A stretch of DNA of 64,000 nt, taken from Sphingomonas sp. (GTDB lineage: Bacteria; Pseudomonadota; Alphaproteobacteria; Sphingomonadales; Sphingomonadaceae). Shown here piece after piece: positions 52,552 through 61,874 of this stretch. The position numbers and the translations under genes are program-made. How positions within the stretch are numbered: the stretch's first letter is position 1; the number at the start of each line of letters is the position of its first letter. Below the pieces are notes generated by a model. That model was not told the DNA's origin. It saw nothing but the letters and a program-made list of their open reading frames with translations, and searched no databases. The stretch spans positions 1,054,001 through 1,118,000 of the forward strand of contig NZ_JAHBZI010000001.1 of assembly GCF_019635515.1 (NCBI RefSeq), in the 5' to 3' direction.

Positions 52552-53517
52552 ATGAAGACCTCCCCCAATGCCGACCGTGCGATCGACCATATGGGCATGA
52601 AGCTGATCGAAGGCGGCAGCTTCGTGATGGGATCGGAGCGCTTCTACGAGGAGGAGCGTCCGCTTCGCCAGGTGCGGGTGGCGTCGTTCTGGATTGACGT
52701 GAAGCCGGCCACCAATGCCGATTTCGCCGCGTTCGTGGATGCGACCGGTTATCGCACCCTTGTCGAGATTCCCCCCGATCCCCGCGACTATCCCGGGCTC
52801 GATCCTGCGCTGGCGGTGGCGGGGTCGCTGGTGTTCCAGCGCACCCCCGTGCCGGTCGGGTTCGAAGATCATTCGCAGTGGTGGGCGTTCGTGCCCGGCG
52901 CCGATTGGCGGCACCCGACCGGTCCCGACAGTTCGATCGAAGGGCTGGAGGATCATCCTGTCGTCCAAGTCGCATACGAGGATGCCGAGGCCTATGCCAA
53001 ATGGACGGGCAAGGCGCTGCCGACCGAGGCCGAATGGGAATATGCCGCGCGCGGCGGGCTGGAAGGCGCTGAGTATGCCTGGGGCGACGAACTGGCGCCC
53101 GGTGGCGCGATCCTCGCCAATTACTGGCTTGGCATGTTCCCCTTCGCGACGCTCAAGGAGAACGAGCAGTTCCGCACCACGCCGGCGGGCAGCTTTCCGG
53201 CCAATGGCTATGGGCTGTCGGACATGATCGGCAATGTCTGGGAATGGACGCGCGACTGGTATGGCACGCCGCAGCCGGTGAAGAGCCGGGGCGGGTGTTG
53301 CGAGGCGGTCAATCCGCGCGGGGCGACGATCGGCGAGAGCTACGATCCGGGCGCGGTCGGCCTGCGGACGGGGCGGAAGGTGCTGAAGGGCGGATCGCAT
53401 CTGTGCGCGGTCAATTACTGCCAGCGCTATCGCCCGGCCGCGCGCCATCCCCAGATGATCGACAGCGCGACCAGCCATATCGGTTTCCGCTGCGTCTCGC
53501 GGAGGGTGGCTGGCTAG
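52552..53517 (+). CDS. Formylglycine-generating enzyme (SUMF1/FGE) family protein
   Basis: 321-aa enzyme that in the family oxidises a sulfatase cysteine to formylglycine. Motifs: MGSERFYEEERPLRQVRVASFWID, HPVVQVAYEDAEAYAKWTGKALPTEAEWEYAARGG, GNVWEWTRDWY and the active-site KGGSHLCAVNYCQRYRPAAR. The two catalytic cysteines, C285 and C290, keep the spacing of true FGEs, so sulfatase activation is plausible. No sulfatase gene lies in the window. Start at ATG 52552 or 52543; neither has a strong Shine-Dalgarno. Confidence 0.9.
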   Translation: MKTSPNADRAIDHMGMKLIEGGSFVMGSERFYEEERPLRQVRVASFWIDVKPATNADFAAFVDATGYRTLVEIPPDPRDYPGLDPALAVAGSLVFQRTPVPVGFEDHSQWWAFVPGADWRHPTGPDSSIEGLEDHPVVQVAYEDAEAYAKWTGKALPTEAEWEYAARGGLEGAEYAWGDELAPGGAILANYWLGMFPFATLKENEQFRTTPAGSFPANGYGLSDMIGNVWEWTRDWYGTPQPVKSRGGCCEAVNPRGATIGESYDPGAVGLRTGRKVLKGGSHLCAVNYCQRYRPAARHPQMIDSATSHIGFRCVSRRVAG

Positions 53518-53666
53518 CCTCTGGCAACCCTGTGGAAACGGGCTGGAAGCATCCCGGACAATTCAACGCCGCTGAATACCTGCAATGACCATTTCATCGC
53601 AAAAAACCTGTGCTTTCCGGGTGATACCGGTTGCCATCGGGCGCGATCATACATACCTGTCCGCCC

Positions 53667-53981
53667 GTGAAAGACGATATGATTGCTGTAGTCGACCGAG
53701 CGTCGCTGTTCCTCAAGGCCCTGTCCGGGCGCAGCCGATTGCTCCTGTTGTGTCACATGCTCGATGGCGAAAAGTCTGTCGGCGAACTCGCGCGGCTGAC
53801 CGGTTCGCGCGATACCGCCGTGTCGCAGCAGCTTGCCTTGCTGCGCCGCGAGAACATGGTCGCGTCGCGCCGTTCGGGTCAGATGATCTTCTATTCGCTC
53901 GCCAGCAAGGACGCGGAGAAGATGCTCGAAGCGATGCACGGGCTGTTCTGCAACGCGCCTCAGGGCGAACTCGCCGCGTAA
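53667..53981 (+). CDS. ArsR-family winged-helix regulator
   Basis: About 104-aa regulator with the ArsR fold: LFLKALSGRSRLLLLCHMLDGEKSVGELARLTGSRDTAVSQQLALLRRENMVASRRSGQMIFYSL. Two cysteines (LCHML and FCNAPQ) might sense metal or redox state but do not form the ArsR CxC motif. GTG 53667 or ATG 53679 may be the start. The 3' end overlaps the convergent pfkB by 22 bp. Confidence 0.85.
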   Translation: MKDDMIAVVDRASLFLKALSGRSRLLLLCHMLDGEKSVGELARLTGSRDTAVSQQLALLRRENMVASRRSGQMIFYSLASKDAEKMLEAMHGLFCNAPQGELAA

Positions 53982-54859
53982 AGCCGTTCGACATCCTCCG
54001 GCCGGGCAAGCTCGGTCGCGGGTGTCATCAGCGTCGCCGCCCCCGCCGCGATCCCATAGCGTAGCGCGTCGGCGAGCGATTTGCCGCGCGCCAGCGCCAG
54101 CGTCACCGCGCCGACCATCGAGTCTCCCGCGCCGACGGCGCTTTTGGTCTCGACCTCGACCGCCGGCATCCGCAGCTCGACGCCGTCCGCCACCAGCAGC
54201 GCGCCGCGCTCGGCAAGCGACAGGATAATCACTTCGGCAAAGCCGCGCACGCGCAGGGTGCGGGCGGCCGCCAGCTCGTCGTCCTCGCTTTCGATCGGCT
54301 GCCCGAGCAGGTCCTTTACCTCGCGCAGGCTTGGCTTGAGCAGATAGATGCCGGCACCTTCGCACGCGGCCAGCGCCGGGCCCGAGGTATCGACGATCAG
54401 CTTGCTTTCCAGCGCGCCCAGCCGCCTGAAGATGCCCGGATCGCATCCGGGCGGCAGGCTGCCGCTCGCCACGATGAGTTCGGCCGCGGGAATCGCTTCC
54501 AGCAGCGCTTCGATCTCCGCCGTGCTCAGCGTAGGCCCCGGCAGCACGAAGCGATATTGCAGCCCGGTCTCGCCCTCATCGACGGTGAAGCTTTCGCGCG
54601 TCGCGCCCGCGATCTTCACCGGGATGATCGGCACTCCGGCCTCGCGCAACAATCCGACATAGGTTTCGCCCGCCGGACCGCCGTGCGGGAACACCGCGGT
54701 CACCTCACCGCCCAGCGCGTGGACCACCCGCGCGACATTGACTCCGCCGCCGCCGGGATCGAGCCGCGGCGCGGTGCAGCGCATCTTGTGGGTGTCGCGC
54801 ACCTTGTCGGTGCAGGTGGTGATGTCGAGCGCGGGATTGAGCGTCAGCGTCGCGATCAC
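53960..54859 (-). CDS. pfkB: PfkB-family sugar kinase (6-phosphofructokinase II-like)
   Basis: 299-aa ribokinase-fold kinase closely following E. coli PfkB in what I can compare: KMRCTAPRLDPGGGGVNVARVV, AVFPHGGPAGE, LQYRFVLPGPTLS, VASGSLPPG, KPSLREVKDLLG and the catalytic GAGDSMVGAVTLALA. Phosphorylates fructose 6-phosphate or a related sugar phosphate. Overlaps the upstream kinase-like gene by 4 bp; probably the end of the xylan-locus operon. Confidence 0.9.
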   Translation of the reverse strand: MIATLTLNPALDITTCTDKVRDTHKMRCTAPRLDPGGGGVNVARVVHALGGEVTAVFPHGGPAGETYVGLLREAGVPIIPVKIAGATRESFTVDEGETGLQYRFVLPGPTLSTAEIEALLEAIPAAELIVASGSLPPGCDPGIFRRLGALESKLIVDTSGPALAACEGAGIYLLKPSLREVKDLLGQPIESEDDELAAARTLRVRGFAEVIILSLAERGALLVADGVELRMPAVEVETKSAVGAGDSMVGAVTLALARGKSLADALRYGIAAGAATLMTPATELARPEDVERLYAASSP

Positions 54860-55854
54860 CGCCGCCGCTCCAGCGCGCCGCGCGCGGCGGCGACGATCAG
54901 TTCGATCGGGCGGTTGACGCGAATGCGATGCCAGTCGGCCAGCACGCCGACCGGGCGGCGCGACTGCTCGCGCGCAACCTCGACGCTGGCGTCCGATGCG
55001 TCGCCGGAGCGTTCCGCGACTCGCGCCAGCCGGTCGCGCTCGGGCGCCTCCAGCCAGATGCCGGTGAAGGGCACGCGGTGGCGATGCGCCAGCGCCGCCG
55101 CCACGTCGCGCTCGCTGCGGTTCATGAACACCGCGTCGATGATCACGCTGTTGCCGCAGGCGAGGTGGTCGTCGGCGGATTCAAACAAGGCCTGATAGGT
55201 GTCCTGATCATTCAGCCTGGTATAATGCGCGGGCGGCAGCCGTGTTTCCGGCGGCACGCCGGCCAGCCGCTTGCGGAACACATCTGAGCGCAGCACCCGC
55301 GCGCCGGGCGGGCGTCCCATGCGGTTGCCGCTCAGCCGCGCCAGCGTCGATTTGCCGGTTCCCGAAAGCCCGCCGATCGCGACCAGCCGGGGCGGGGCGG
55401 GGGCGAGGATCGCGTCGGCCACCCCGGCGTCGGCGGCGCGCAGCGAGAGGTAGAGCGGCAGCAACGCCCAGCCGGTCGCTCCCTGCGGCGTCACGTCGAG
55501 ATAGCGGTTAGCGAGCAGATTGGCCTCGGCGGTGCGGCCCAGCCCGACCAATGCGGCCAGCGGCAAGGCCAGATCGTGGAGAATATCCTCATCGCCGGTA
55601 TCGAGCGCGCGGATGCGGCCAGCCCGGATGCGGCGGTCGAGCTGCGCGCGGTGCCGCTTCAATTCGAGCTGCTGCGCAGGAGCTTGCGCCGCAGTCTCCA
55701 GCAAATGCAGGAACGCCTTTCCGTCCGCGCGCGGCGCAGCGCCATGTTCCTTGCCGATCGCATCGGTCAGCGCCTGTATCGCGGCCGCGTCCAGTCCGCC
55801 CTCGCCGAGCAGGGCCGCTAGCGATGCCTCGCGCTGTGCGGCCGCCGCCGCCAT
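54856..55854 (-). CDS. P-loop ATPase/kinase with degenerate phosphotransferase-like N-terminus
   Basis: 332-aa protein. C-terminal domain: Walker A GLSGTGKST, then RVLRSDVFRKRLAGV, IDAVFMNRSERD and WLEAPERDRL, as in the ATP-binding half of 'bifunctional aminoglycoside phosphotransferase/ATP-binding' proteins. The N-terminal part resembles only the end of the phosphotransferase domain (DILHDLALPLAAL and ANLLANRYLDV); the catalytic HGD region is missing. Coupled to pfkB by ATGA; 67 bp after the xylanase. Substrate unknown. Confidence 0.75.
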   Translation of the reverse strand: MAAAAAQREASLAALLGEGGLDAAAIQALTDAIGKEHGAAPRADGKAFLHLLETAAQAPAQQLELKRHRAQLDRRIRAGRIRALDTGDEDILHDLALPLAALVGLGRTAEANLLANRYLDVTPQGATGWALLPLYLSLRAADAGVADAILAPAPPRLVAIGGLSGTGKSTLARLSGNRMGRPPGARVLRSDVFRKRLAGVPPETRLPPAHYTRLNDQDTYQALFESADDHLACGNSVIIDAVFMNRSERDVAAALAHRHRVPFTGIWLEAPERDRLARVAERSGDASDASVEVAREQSRRPVGVLADWHRIRVNRPIELIVAAARGALERRR

Positions 55855-55921
55855 TCTCCGCCTCCCGCCGATTCCCGGCTTCCCTAGCAGGCAAAAGATG
55901 AACGCACGACAGCGGCTTTTT

Positions 55922-57052
55922 CTAGCGCGCCGGCGCGGCCTCGAATGCCTGCCGGATCGCGGTGTAGATCGGCTTGGGCTGGAAATGCTCGTCATAGGGC
56001 GTCGCGCGCTGATAGCTTTTGTCGGCGCGCGGGCTGAAGCCGTTGAGCCAGCCATATTTGTCGCACATCCCCCAAACCAGCACGTCGCGCAGCTGCCTGT
56101 AGCTCAGCGTCACGTCGAGATAGGCGCGCATGTAATCGGCGATCTTGGCGTCGCGCGCCTTGATGTCGGTCGGCAGGCGCTTGTCGTTGATGTCGAGCTC
56201 GGTGATCTCGAGCGTGTAGCCCATGCCCGTCACGGCATCGAGGAAGTCACGCCAGCCCTTTTCCTGATCCTTCACCTGCTGGGCGACGCTGTGATCGCCG
56301 CTCACCCAGATATGCGATTGCAGCCCGAGCGCATCGCACGGCACGCCGCGCTTCCTGAAGCCTTCGAGCAGCCGCAGCACGCCGGCGCGATGCTTCTCGC
56401 CGCCCTCCCAACTCATATAATCGTTGTACACCAGCTGCGCGCCGGGCGCGTGCTCGCGGGCAACGTGGAAGGCATGGTCGCACATCGCATCGGCGCCGCC
56501 ATAGGCCCTGGACAGCGATGATCCGCGTTGCAGCCCGGTCTGCTCGTCGATGGTCTCGTTGACCACGTCGAAGCTGTAGAGCCGCGCGCCATAGAGCTTG
56601 CACATCGTCTTCACATGCTGGGTCAGGATGCGCTCGGCTTCCTTCGCGGGTGTCGCGCCGAAATCATAGTCGTTGAGCCATTGCGGAAAGCGCTCGGTCT
56701 TGTGCCACAGCAGGGTGTGCCCGCGCACCGGCATTCCCTTGCTCTCGGCATAGGCCAGCATGTCGGCGAAGCGTTCGACATTGAAGGTCTTGGCGTCGGG
56801 GCGCGTCGCCTGCCACTTGAATTCGTTCTCGGGCACCAGGATGCCGCAGTCGCGCTCGAGCAGCGCGGCATAGGCCGGGTTGGCGAACGAGCCCCGGTCC
56901 GCGCCTGCCGGGCTCCATGCGAAGCACGAACCGAAGCGCATGCCCTTTGCTTTGGCAGCGGCGTTGAGCCCGCTCCCCGCATCCTGTGCGAAGGCGGGCA
57001 GGGCGGCGCCCATCGCCGCGGTCCCGGCAAGCATCTCGCGTCTCGTGATCAT
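55922..57052 (-). CDS. GH10 endo-1,4-beta-xylanase, exported
   Basis: 376-aa xylanase. An apparent twin-arginine/Sec signal starts MITRREMLAGTAAMGAALPAFAQ. GH10 motifs: VPENEFKWQATRP, RGHTLLWH, the acid/base Glu in DVVNETID and the nucleophile in LEITELDIND; WGMCDKYGWLNGF is typical near the end. ATG 57052 has GGAGAGAGG upstream and lies 13 bp after manD. Cuts the xylan backbone; with GH67 and ManD it forms a glucuronoxylan-use cluster. Confidence 0.94.
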   Translation of the reverse strand: MITRREMLAGTAAMGAALPAFAQDAGSGLNAAAKAKGMRFGSCFAWSPAGADRGSFANPAYAALLERDCGILVPENEFKWQATRPDAKTFNVERFADMLAYAESKGMPVRGHTLLWHKTERFPQWLNDYDFGATPAKEAERILTQHVKTMCKLYGARLYSFDVVNETIDEQTGLQRGSSLSRAYGGADAMCDHAFHVAREHAPGAQLVYNDYMSWEGGEKHRAGVLRLLEGFRKRGVPCDALGLQSHIWVSGDHSVAQQVKDQEKGWRDFLDAVTGMGYTLEITELDINDKRLPTDIKARDAKIADYMRAYLDVTLSYRQLRDVLVWGMCDKYGWLNGFSPRADKSYQRATPYDEHFQPKPIYTAIRQAFEAAPAR

Positions 57053-57065
57053 CGCCTCTCTCCGC

Positions 57066-58277
57066 TCACCAGTTGAACATCGTGCCGTCTTCGAGCCGCG
57101 CGACGGGGAGATAGGCGCGTCTGTATTCATGCTGCGCGGCCAGCTCCTCGTCGATCTCGACCCCGAGCCCGGGCCTGTCGCCCGGGTGCATCATCCCATG
57201 CTTGTAGGTGTAGGCATGCGGAAAGACCGCATCGGTCAGCTCGGTGTGCGGCATCAGCTCCTGGATGCCGAAATTGGGTACTGACAGGCCGAAATGCAGC
57301 GCCGCCGCCATCGTCACCGGCGACAGGTCGGTGGCGCCGTGGCAGCCGGTCTTGACCTGATAGATATCCGCCAAAGCGGCGATGCGGCGGACATGAGTGA
57401 TGCCCCCGGCATGGACGATCGTCGCGCGAACATAATCTATCAATTGCTCTTCGATCAGTTGCCTGGCGTCCCAGATCGAATTGAACACCTCGCCCACCGC
57501 GAGGGGGGCCGTGGTGTGCTGGCGGATCAGTCGGAACGAGGTCTGGTTCTCGGCCGGGGTCGGATCCTCGATCCAGAAGGGGCGATAGGGCTCGAGCTCC
57601 TTGCCGAGCCGCCCGGCCTCGATCGGGGTCAGCCGGTGATGCACGTCGTGGAGCAGATGCACGTCCCAGCCCAGTGCATCGCGCGCCTTGGCGAACAAGG
57701 GCGCGACCGAGCGCATATATTTGCTCGTGGACCACAGGCTCTCCGCCGGCAGCGAACCATTGGCGGGCTCATAGCGCTCGCCCGATTTGGCGACCCCGTA
57801 GGTCGCGGCCAGCCCGGGCACCCCTGACTGCAATCGCACCGCCTTATAGCCCTGTTCGACATGGGCGACGGCATTCTCGATCGTTTCCTCGATCGTCGCG
57901 CCATTGGCATGGCCATAGACCATGCAGCCCTCGCGGCTGGCCCCGCCGAGCAATTGATAGACCGGCAGGCCGGCGACCTTGCCCTTGATGTCCCATAGCG
58001 CCATGTCGACCGCGGCGATCGCCGACATCGTCACCGGGCCGCGCCGCCAATAGGCGCCCTTGTAGAGATACTGCCAGATATCCTCGATGCGGTGCGCGTC
58101 GCGCCCGATCAGGCAGGGAATGACATGGTCGGTCAGATACGCGGCCACCGCAAGCTCGCGCCCGTTGAGCGTGGCGTCGCCCAGTCCATGGACGCCGTCG
58201 CGCGTCTCGATGCGCAGCGTCACGAAATTGCGCCCGGGGCAGGTGACGATAATGCGCGCGGAAACGATCTCGGACAT
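57066..58277 (-). CDS. manD: D-mannonate dehydratase, ManD type (enolase superfamily)
   Basis: 403-aa dehydratase turning D-mannonate into 2-keto-3-deoxygluconate, on the hexuronate route. The sequence follows the Novosphingobium ManD that I recall: [100 protein letters not shown] and the ending [15 protein letters not shown]. Start ATG 58277 gives [11 protein letters not shown]. Divergent from the GH67 gene across an operator palindrome. Confidence 0.95.
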   Translation of the reverse strand: MSEIVSARIIVTCPGRNFVTLRIETRDGVHGLGDATLNGRELAVAAYLTDHVIPCLIGRDAHRIEDIWQYLYKGAYWRRGPVTMSAIAAVDMALWDIKGKVAGLPVYQLLGGASREGCMVYGHANGATIEETIENAVAHVEQGYKAVRLQSGVPGLAATYGVAKSGERYEPANGSLPAESLWSTSKYMRSVAPLFAKARDALGWDVHLLHDVHHRLTPIEAGRLGKELEPYRPFWIEDPTPAENQTSFRLIRQHTTAPLAVGEVFNSIWDARQLIEEQLIDYVRATIVHAGGITHVRRIAALADIYQVKTGCHGATDLSPVTMAAALHFGLSVPNFGIQELMPHTELTDAVFPHAYTYKHGMMHPGDRPGLGVEIDEELAAQHEYRRAYLPVARLEDGTMFNW

Positions 58278-58326
58278 GCGCGCCTGGTTACCCCCTCCAT
58301 TGCCGGCGCATGACAAAACGCCGTGT

Positions 58327-58361
58327 TGGTAGCGCTACCAAAAGCAAGCTGCTACCAGCTT
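58327..58361. promoter_or_regulatory. LacI-type operator between manD and the GH67 gene
   Basis: TGGTAGCGCTACCA (58327-58340) is a perfect 14-bp palindrome with a central GC, the form bound by LacI-family sugar repressors. A second inverted repeat AAGCTG-CTAC-CAGCTT (58346-58361) includes another GCTACCA half site. Placement between divergent xylan genes suggests shared control; no LacI regulator gene is in view. Confidence 0.65.
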
Positions 58362-58395
58362 GTCAACGGCGGCGCGCGACTGCCAGGAGGAGTGG

Positions 58396-60549
58396 ATGGC
58401 TATGCAGCGGATATTGCTGGCAATTTTGTCTGCGTTTTTGGTTTTTGGCGTGCCGAATCAATCGCATGCGGAAACCGGCTATGACCTTTGGCTGCGTTAC
58501 GCCGCCTTGGAATCCGGGCGGCGCGCCGCTGCTGAGGGGGTGGTGAAGTCGATTGTGGCGCCGGGCCGCACCGCCACCGCCGACGCGGCGCTTTCCGAGC
58601 TGCAACGCGGTCTGGCCGGTATGCTCGGCCATGGCGTGGCGCGTACCAGCGGTATCGTGGATGGCGCCTTGCTGATCGGCACCCCGGCGGATGCACCGGA
58701 GATCGCCGCGCTCCGCCAGCCGCTTGTGGCTCTCGGCAGGGAGGGATTCCTGATCCGCAGCGCGGTTGTCGACGGCGCCCGCATCACCATCATCGCCGCG
58801 AACACCGACGTCGGCGTCCTCTACGGCGTCTTCGCGTTCCTCAAGCGCGTCCAGCTTGGGAAGCCGCTCGAAAATCTCGACATTGCCGACAAGCCCAAGC
58901 TCCAGCTGCGCGTGCTCAACCATTGGGACAATCTCGATCGCCATGTCGAGCGCGGCTATGCCGGCTGGTCGATCTGGGACTGGCAGAAGCTGCCCGGCTA
59001 CAAGGATCCGCGCTATACCGATTATGCCCGGGCCAATGCCTCGATCGGCGTCAACGGCGTGGTGCTGACCAACGTCAACGCCAATGCCGAAGTCCTCAAG
59101 CCCGAATGGCTGGTGAAGGTGAAGGCGCTGGCCGAAGTGTTCCGGCCCTATGGCATCAAGGTTTATCTGACGGCGCGCTTCTCCGCTCCAATCGAGATCG
59201 GCGGGATGAAGACCGCCGATCCGCTCGATCCCGGCGTCGCGGCGTGGTGGAAGGCCAAGATCGACGAGATCTACACGGTGATCCCCGATTTCGGCGGCTT
59301 TCTGGTCAAGGCCAATTCGGAAGGCCAGCCGGGGCCGAACGACTATCACCGCACCCATGCCGATGGCGCCAATATGTTCGCCGATGCGCTGAAACCCCAT
59401 GGCGGCGTCGTGATGTGGCGCGCCTTCGTCTATGCGGCCGAGAACGCGCAGGATCGGCACATGCAGGCCTTTGCCGAGTTCCAGCCGCTCGACGGCAAGT
59501 TCCGTGACAATGTGCTGGTCCAGGTCAAGAACGGCGCGATCGATTTCCAGCCGCGCGAGCCCTTCCATCCCTTGTTCGGGGCGATGCCGAAGACGCCGCT
59601 GATGATGGAATTCCAGATCACCAAGGAATATCTCGGCTTCGCCACGCACCTCGTCTATCTCGGGCCGATGTGGGAGGAGGCGCTGGAGGCCGACACCTTC
59701 CGCCCCGCCAGGGGCAGTACCGTCGCCAAGGTGATCGAGAAGCCGGTCGCCGTCACCGGAATGGCCGGCGTCGCCAATATCGGCAGCGATGTGAACTGGT
59801 CGGGCTCGCAATTCGATCAGGCGAACTGGTACGCATTCGGCCGCTTCGCCTGGGATCCGGGTGCGTCCGCCGAGAAGATCGCCCGCGATTGGGCGGGGCT
59901 GACCTGGGGCAATGATCCCGCCCTGGTCGATCCGGTCGTCGCGATGATGATGGGCTCGCACGAAGCGGTCGTCGATTACATGACGCCGCTGGGGCTCGGT
60001 CACCTGATGGCGACCGGCCACCATTATGGCCCTGGCCCATGGGTCGCCGATCTGGCGCGCCCGGAATGGAACCCGGTCTATTATCACAAGGCCGATGCCG
60101 GCGGGATCGGCTTTGACCGGACCAGGACCGGCAGCAATGCGCTGAGCCAATATGCGCCGCAGGTCGCCAAGGTTTGGGGCGATCCCAGGAAGGTGCCCGA
60201 AAGCCTGTTGCTGTGGTTCCACCACCTGCCCTGGGATCGCAAGATGCAGTCGGGCCGCACGCTCTGGGATGAATTGGTCATCCGCTACGATGCCGGTGTC
60301 GATGCCGTCGCGGCGATGCAGGCGCGCTGGGACGGGCTGAAGGACAAGGTGGACGCCCGCCGCTGGTCCGAGGTCCGCGACTTCCTTGGCATCCAGCACC
60401 AGGAAGCCAAATGGTGGCGCGATGCCTCGATCGCCTATTTTCAGTCGATCTCGAAGCGCCCGCTGCCTGCCGGCCATGCCGCGCCCCCGCACGATCTCGA
60501 TTGGTACAAGGCGATCAACAATCGCTACGCGCCGGGGCAGGGGCGGTAG
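58396..60549 (+). CDS. aguA: GH67 alpha-glucuronidase, exported
   Basis: 717-aa enzyme that removes (methyl)glucuronic acid from xylo-oligosaccharides. Signal peptide (LLAILSAFLVFGVPNQSHA). GH67 landmarks: LRVLNHWDNLDRHVERGYAGWSIWDW, VNANAEVLKPEWL, FGGFLVKANSEGQPGP, MWRAFVYA, FQITKEYLGFATHLVYLGPMWEE and NWSGSQFDQANWYAFGRFAWDP. AGGAGG lies 5 nt before ATG 58396. Works with the GH10 xylanase; the released uronic acid would feed the ManD route. Confidence 0.96.
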   Translation: MAMQRILLAILSAFLVFGVPNQSHAETGYDLWLRYAALESGRRAAAEGVVKSIVAPGRTATADAALSELQRGLAGMLGHGVARTSGIVDGALLIGTPADAPEIAALRQPLVALGREGFLIRSAVVDGARITIIAANTDVGVLYGVFAFLKRVQLGKPLENLDIADKPKLQLRVLNHWDNLDRHVERGYAGWSIWDWQKLPGYKDPRYTDYARANASIGVNGVVLTNVNANAEVLKPEWLVKVKALAEVFRPYGIKVYLTARFSAPIEIGGMKTADPLDPGVAAWWKAKIDEIYTVIPDFGGFLVKANSEGQPGPNDYHRTHADGANMFADALKPHGGVVMWRAFVYAAENAQDRHMQAFAEFQPLDGKFRDNVLVQVKNGAIDFQPREPFHPLFGAMPKTPLMMEFQITKEYLGFATHLVYLGPMWEEALEADTFRPARGSTVAKVIEKPVAVTGMAGVANIGSDVNWSGSQFDQANWYAFGRFAWDPGASAEKIARDWAGLTWGNDPALVDPVVAMMMGSHEAVVDYMTPLGLGHLMATGHHYGPGPWVADLARPEWNPVYYHKADAGGIGFDRTRTGSNALSQYAPQVAKVWGDPRKVPESLLLWFHHLPWDRKMQSGRTLWDELVIRYDAGVDAVAAMQARWDGLKDKVDARRWSEVRDFLGIQHQEAKWWRDASIAYFQSISKRPLPAGHAAPPHDLDWYKAINNRYAPGQGR

Positions 60550-60563
60550 CAACCACCCTAATT

Positions 60564-60590
60564 GTCACCCCGGACTTGTTCCGGGGTGAC
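60564..60590. repeat. REP-like palindrome
   Basis: GTCACCCCGGA-CTTGT-TCCGGGGTGAC, perfect 11-bp arms. A palindrome of this form is, as I recall, widespread between sphingomonad genes; it may also act as the GH67 terminator. The rest of the 60,550-60,790 gap shows no gene. Confidence 0.65.
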
Positions 60591-60790
60591 AGGTTGGCCC
60601 GGGTGTTACGGCCTGGCCCCGGCACTTCGGCTTGCTGTCCTCCACCGCCGAAATGCGTCACTCTCCAGCCGTGCTCGTCTCGTTGCTCTTCGTCACCCTT
60701 ACGTCCGCGAGTAGCGAAGTTTCACGATTCACATGAAAAGTGTGAAGCTACGCCGCGCATTTCCTATCGGCCGCGAAGAATCGCATCGAC

Positions 60791-61807
60791 TCACGGCCGC
60801 GCCAGACCACGCATCAGATACCCCTTGATGTACGCGCGGAGCTTGTCCGTCGGCGCGCCCAATACGCTGCGATGCTCGGGTGCCAGATGCTCGGCCGGCT
60901 CGCCGTGTCGCTTGAATACGAAATTGTCGAACATCGCCCGCCACGCATCGCGCCGCGGTTCGGGCAAATGGCTGACGGTCAGTACCGCATGCACCATCGC
61001 ATCGAACCGCGCCGCCATGTCGGGCGAGTCCGCCCACCAGTAGTTCATCAGCACATTGAAGGGCGCCAGCGCATCGACCTGATGCCACCACAACGCCGGG
61101 ATGTAGATGCCGTCCCCCGGCTCCAGCTCCGCCACCAGCGCGTGGTCCAGCGCTTCGCGGAAGCGGGGGAAGCGCTTGAAATCGGGGCTGTTCAGTTCCA
61201 CCATGCTCGCCGGTTGGCCGGCCATGGTATGATCGAGCGGGCCGACATAGAGATTGTGGATCTGATCGGGTGGAAACAGCGTGAAGCGCCGCTTGCCCGC
61301 CGCGACCACCGCGACATTGTCCGAAGCATCGAAATGGGTGCTGACCGTCGAGGCGTTGCCCACCCAGATACGCGGATCCGCCCCAAGCCCTTCGACCAGG
61401 GGCATGGGATTGGCCTCGGCCAGACCGGGCAGGGCGGTGGGCGTCTCCAGCGCGCCGGCATAGACCGAAGGCGCACCCTCGCGCCCGGTAATGGTCAGCA
61501 GATAGCGCAGCAGATCCGCCAGGCTACCCTTGCGCCGTTCGAAATTGAAGCCGCGCATGTCGGGCGCATAGAAAAAGCGCCCCTTGATCGTCGCCGGGCC
61601 GACAAACGCCTCCGCCGTCGCGCCCCGATCGAAGCCAAGCAGATAACCGGCTGCCGCCTGATCGCCTTGCGCCGACGCCGCCACCAGCGGCCAGCCGCGC
61701 GCGATTCCGCGCATCACCACGGGCGCGTAGCCTGGTACGATCTGCTCGCGGAAGAGCGCGGGCGTCACATCATGGATTTCGGAGATTGGCCTGACCTGGT
61801 GGTTCAT
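60791..61807 (-). CDS. Cupin-like (JmjC-type, Cupin_8) protein
   Basis: 338-aa Fe(II)/2-oxoglutarate-oxygenase-like protein. The metal motif is in VSTHFDASDNVAVV (HxD), the third ligand in IPALWWHQVDAL, and GYAPVVMRGIARGWPLV near the start is typical. ATG 61807 has AGGA 4-5 nt upstream and is preferred over Met 61822/61825. In sphingomonads such proteins often lie beside TonB receptors, tryptophan-halogenase-like and SapC proteins; the substrate is unknown. Confidence 0.85.
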   Translation of the reverse strand: MNHQVRPISEIHDVTPALFREQIVPGYAPVVMRGIARGWPLVAASAQGDQAAAGYLLGFDRGATAEAFVGPATIKGRFFYAPDMRGFNFERRKGSLADLLRYLLTITGREGAPSVYAGALETPTALPGLAEANPMPLVEGLGADPRIWVGNASTVSTHFDASDNVAVVAAGKRRFTLFPPDQIHNLYVGPLDHTMAGQPASMVELNSPDFKRFPRFREALDHALVAELEPGDGIYIPALWWHQVDALAPFNVLMNYWWADSPDMAARFDAMVHAVLTVSHLPEPRRDAWRAMFDNFVFKRHGEPAEHLAPEHRSVLGAPTDKLRAYIKGYLMRGLARP

Positions 61808-61874
61808 TTTATCCTGCAACATCAAAACCTAATCGGAGAAACTTCGCAGACATGGGGCGCTGGTCCGGTGCCTT

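Noticed and set aside
58363..60552. 729-codon open frame antisense to the GH67 gene
   Set aside because: Mirrors the alpha-glucuronidase almost exactly in extent; the plus-strand product has many family motifs, the antisense one none.
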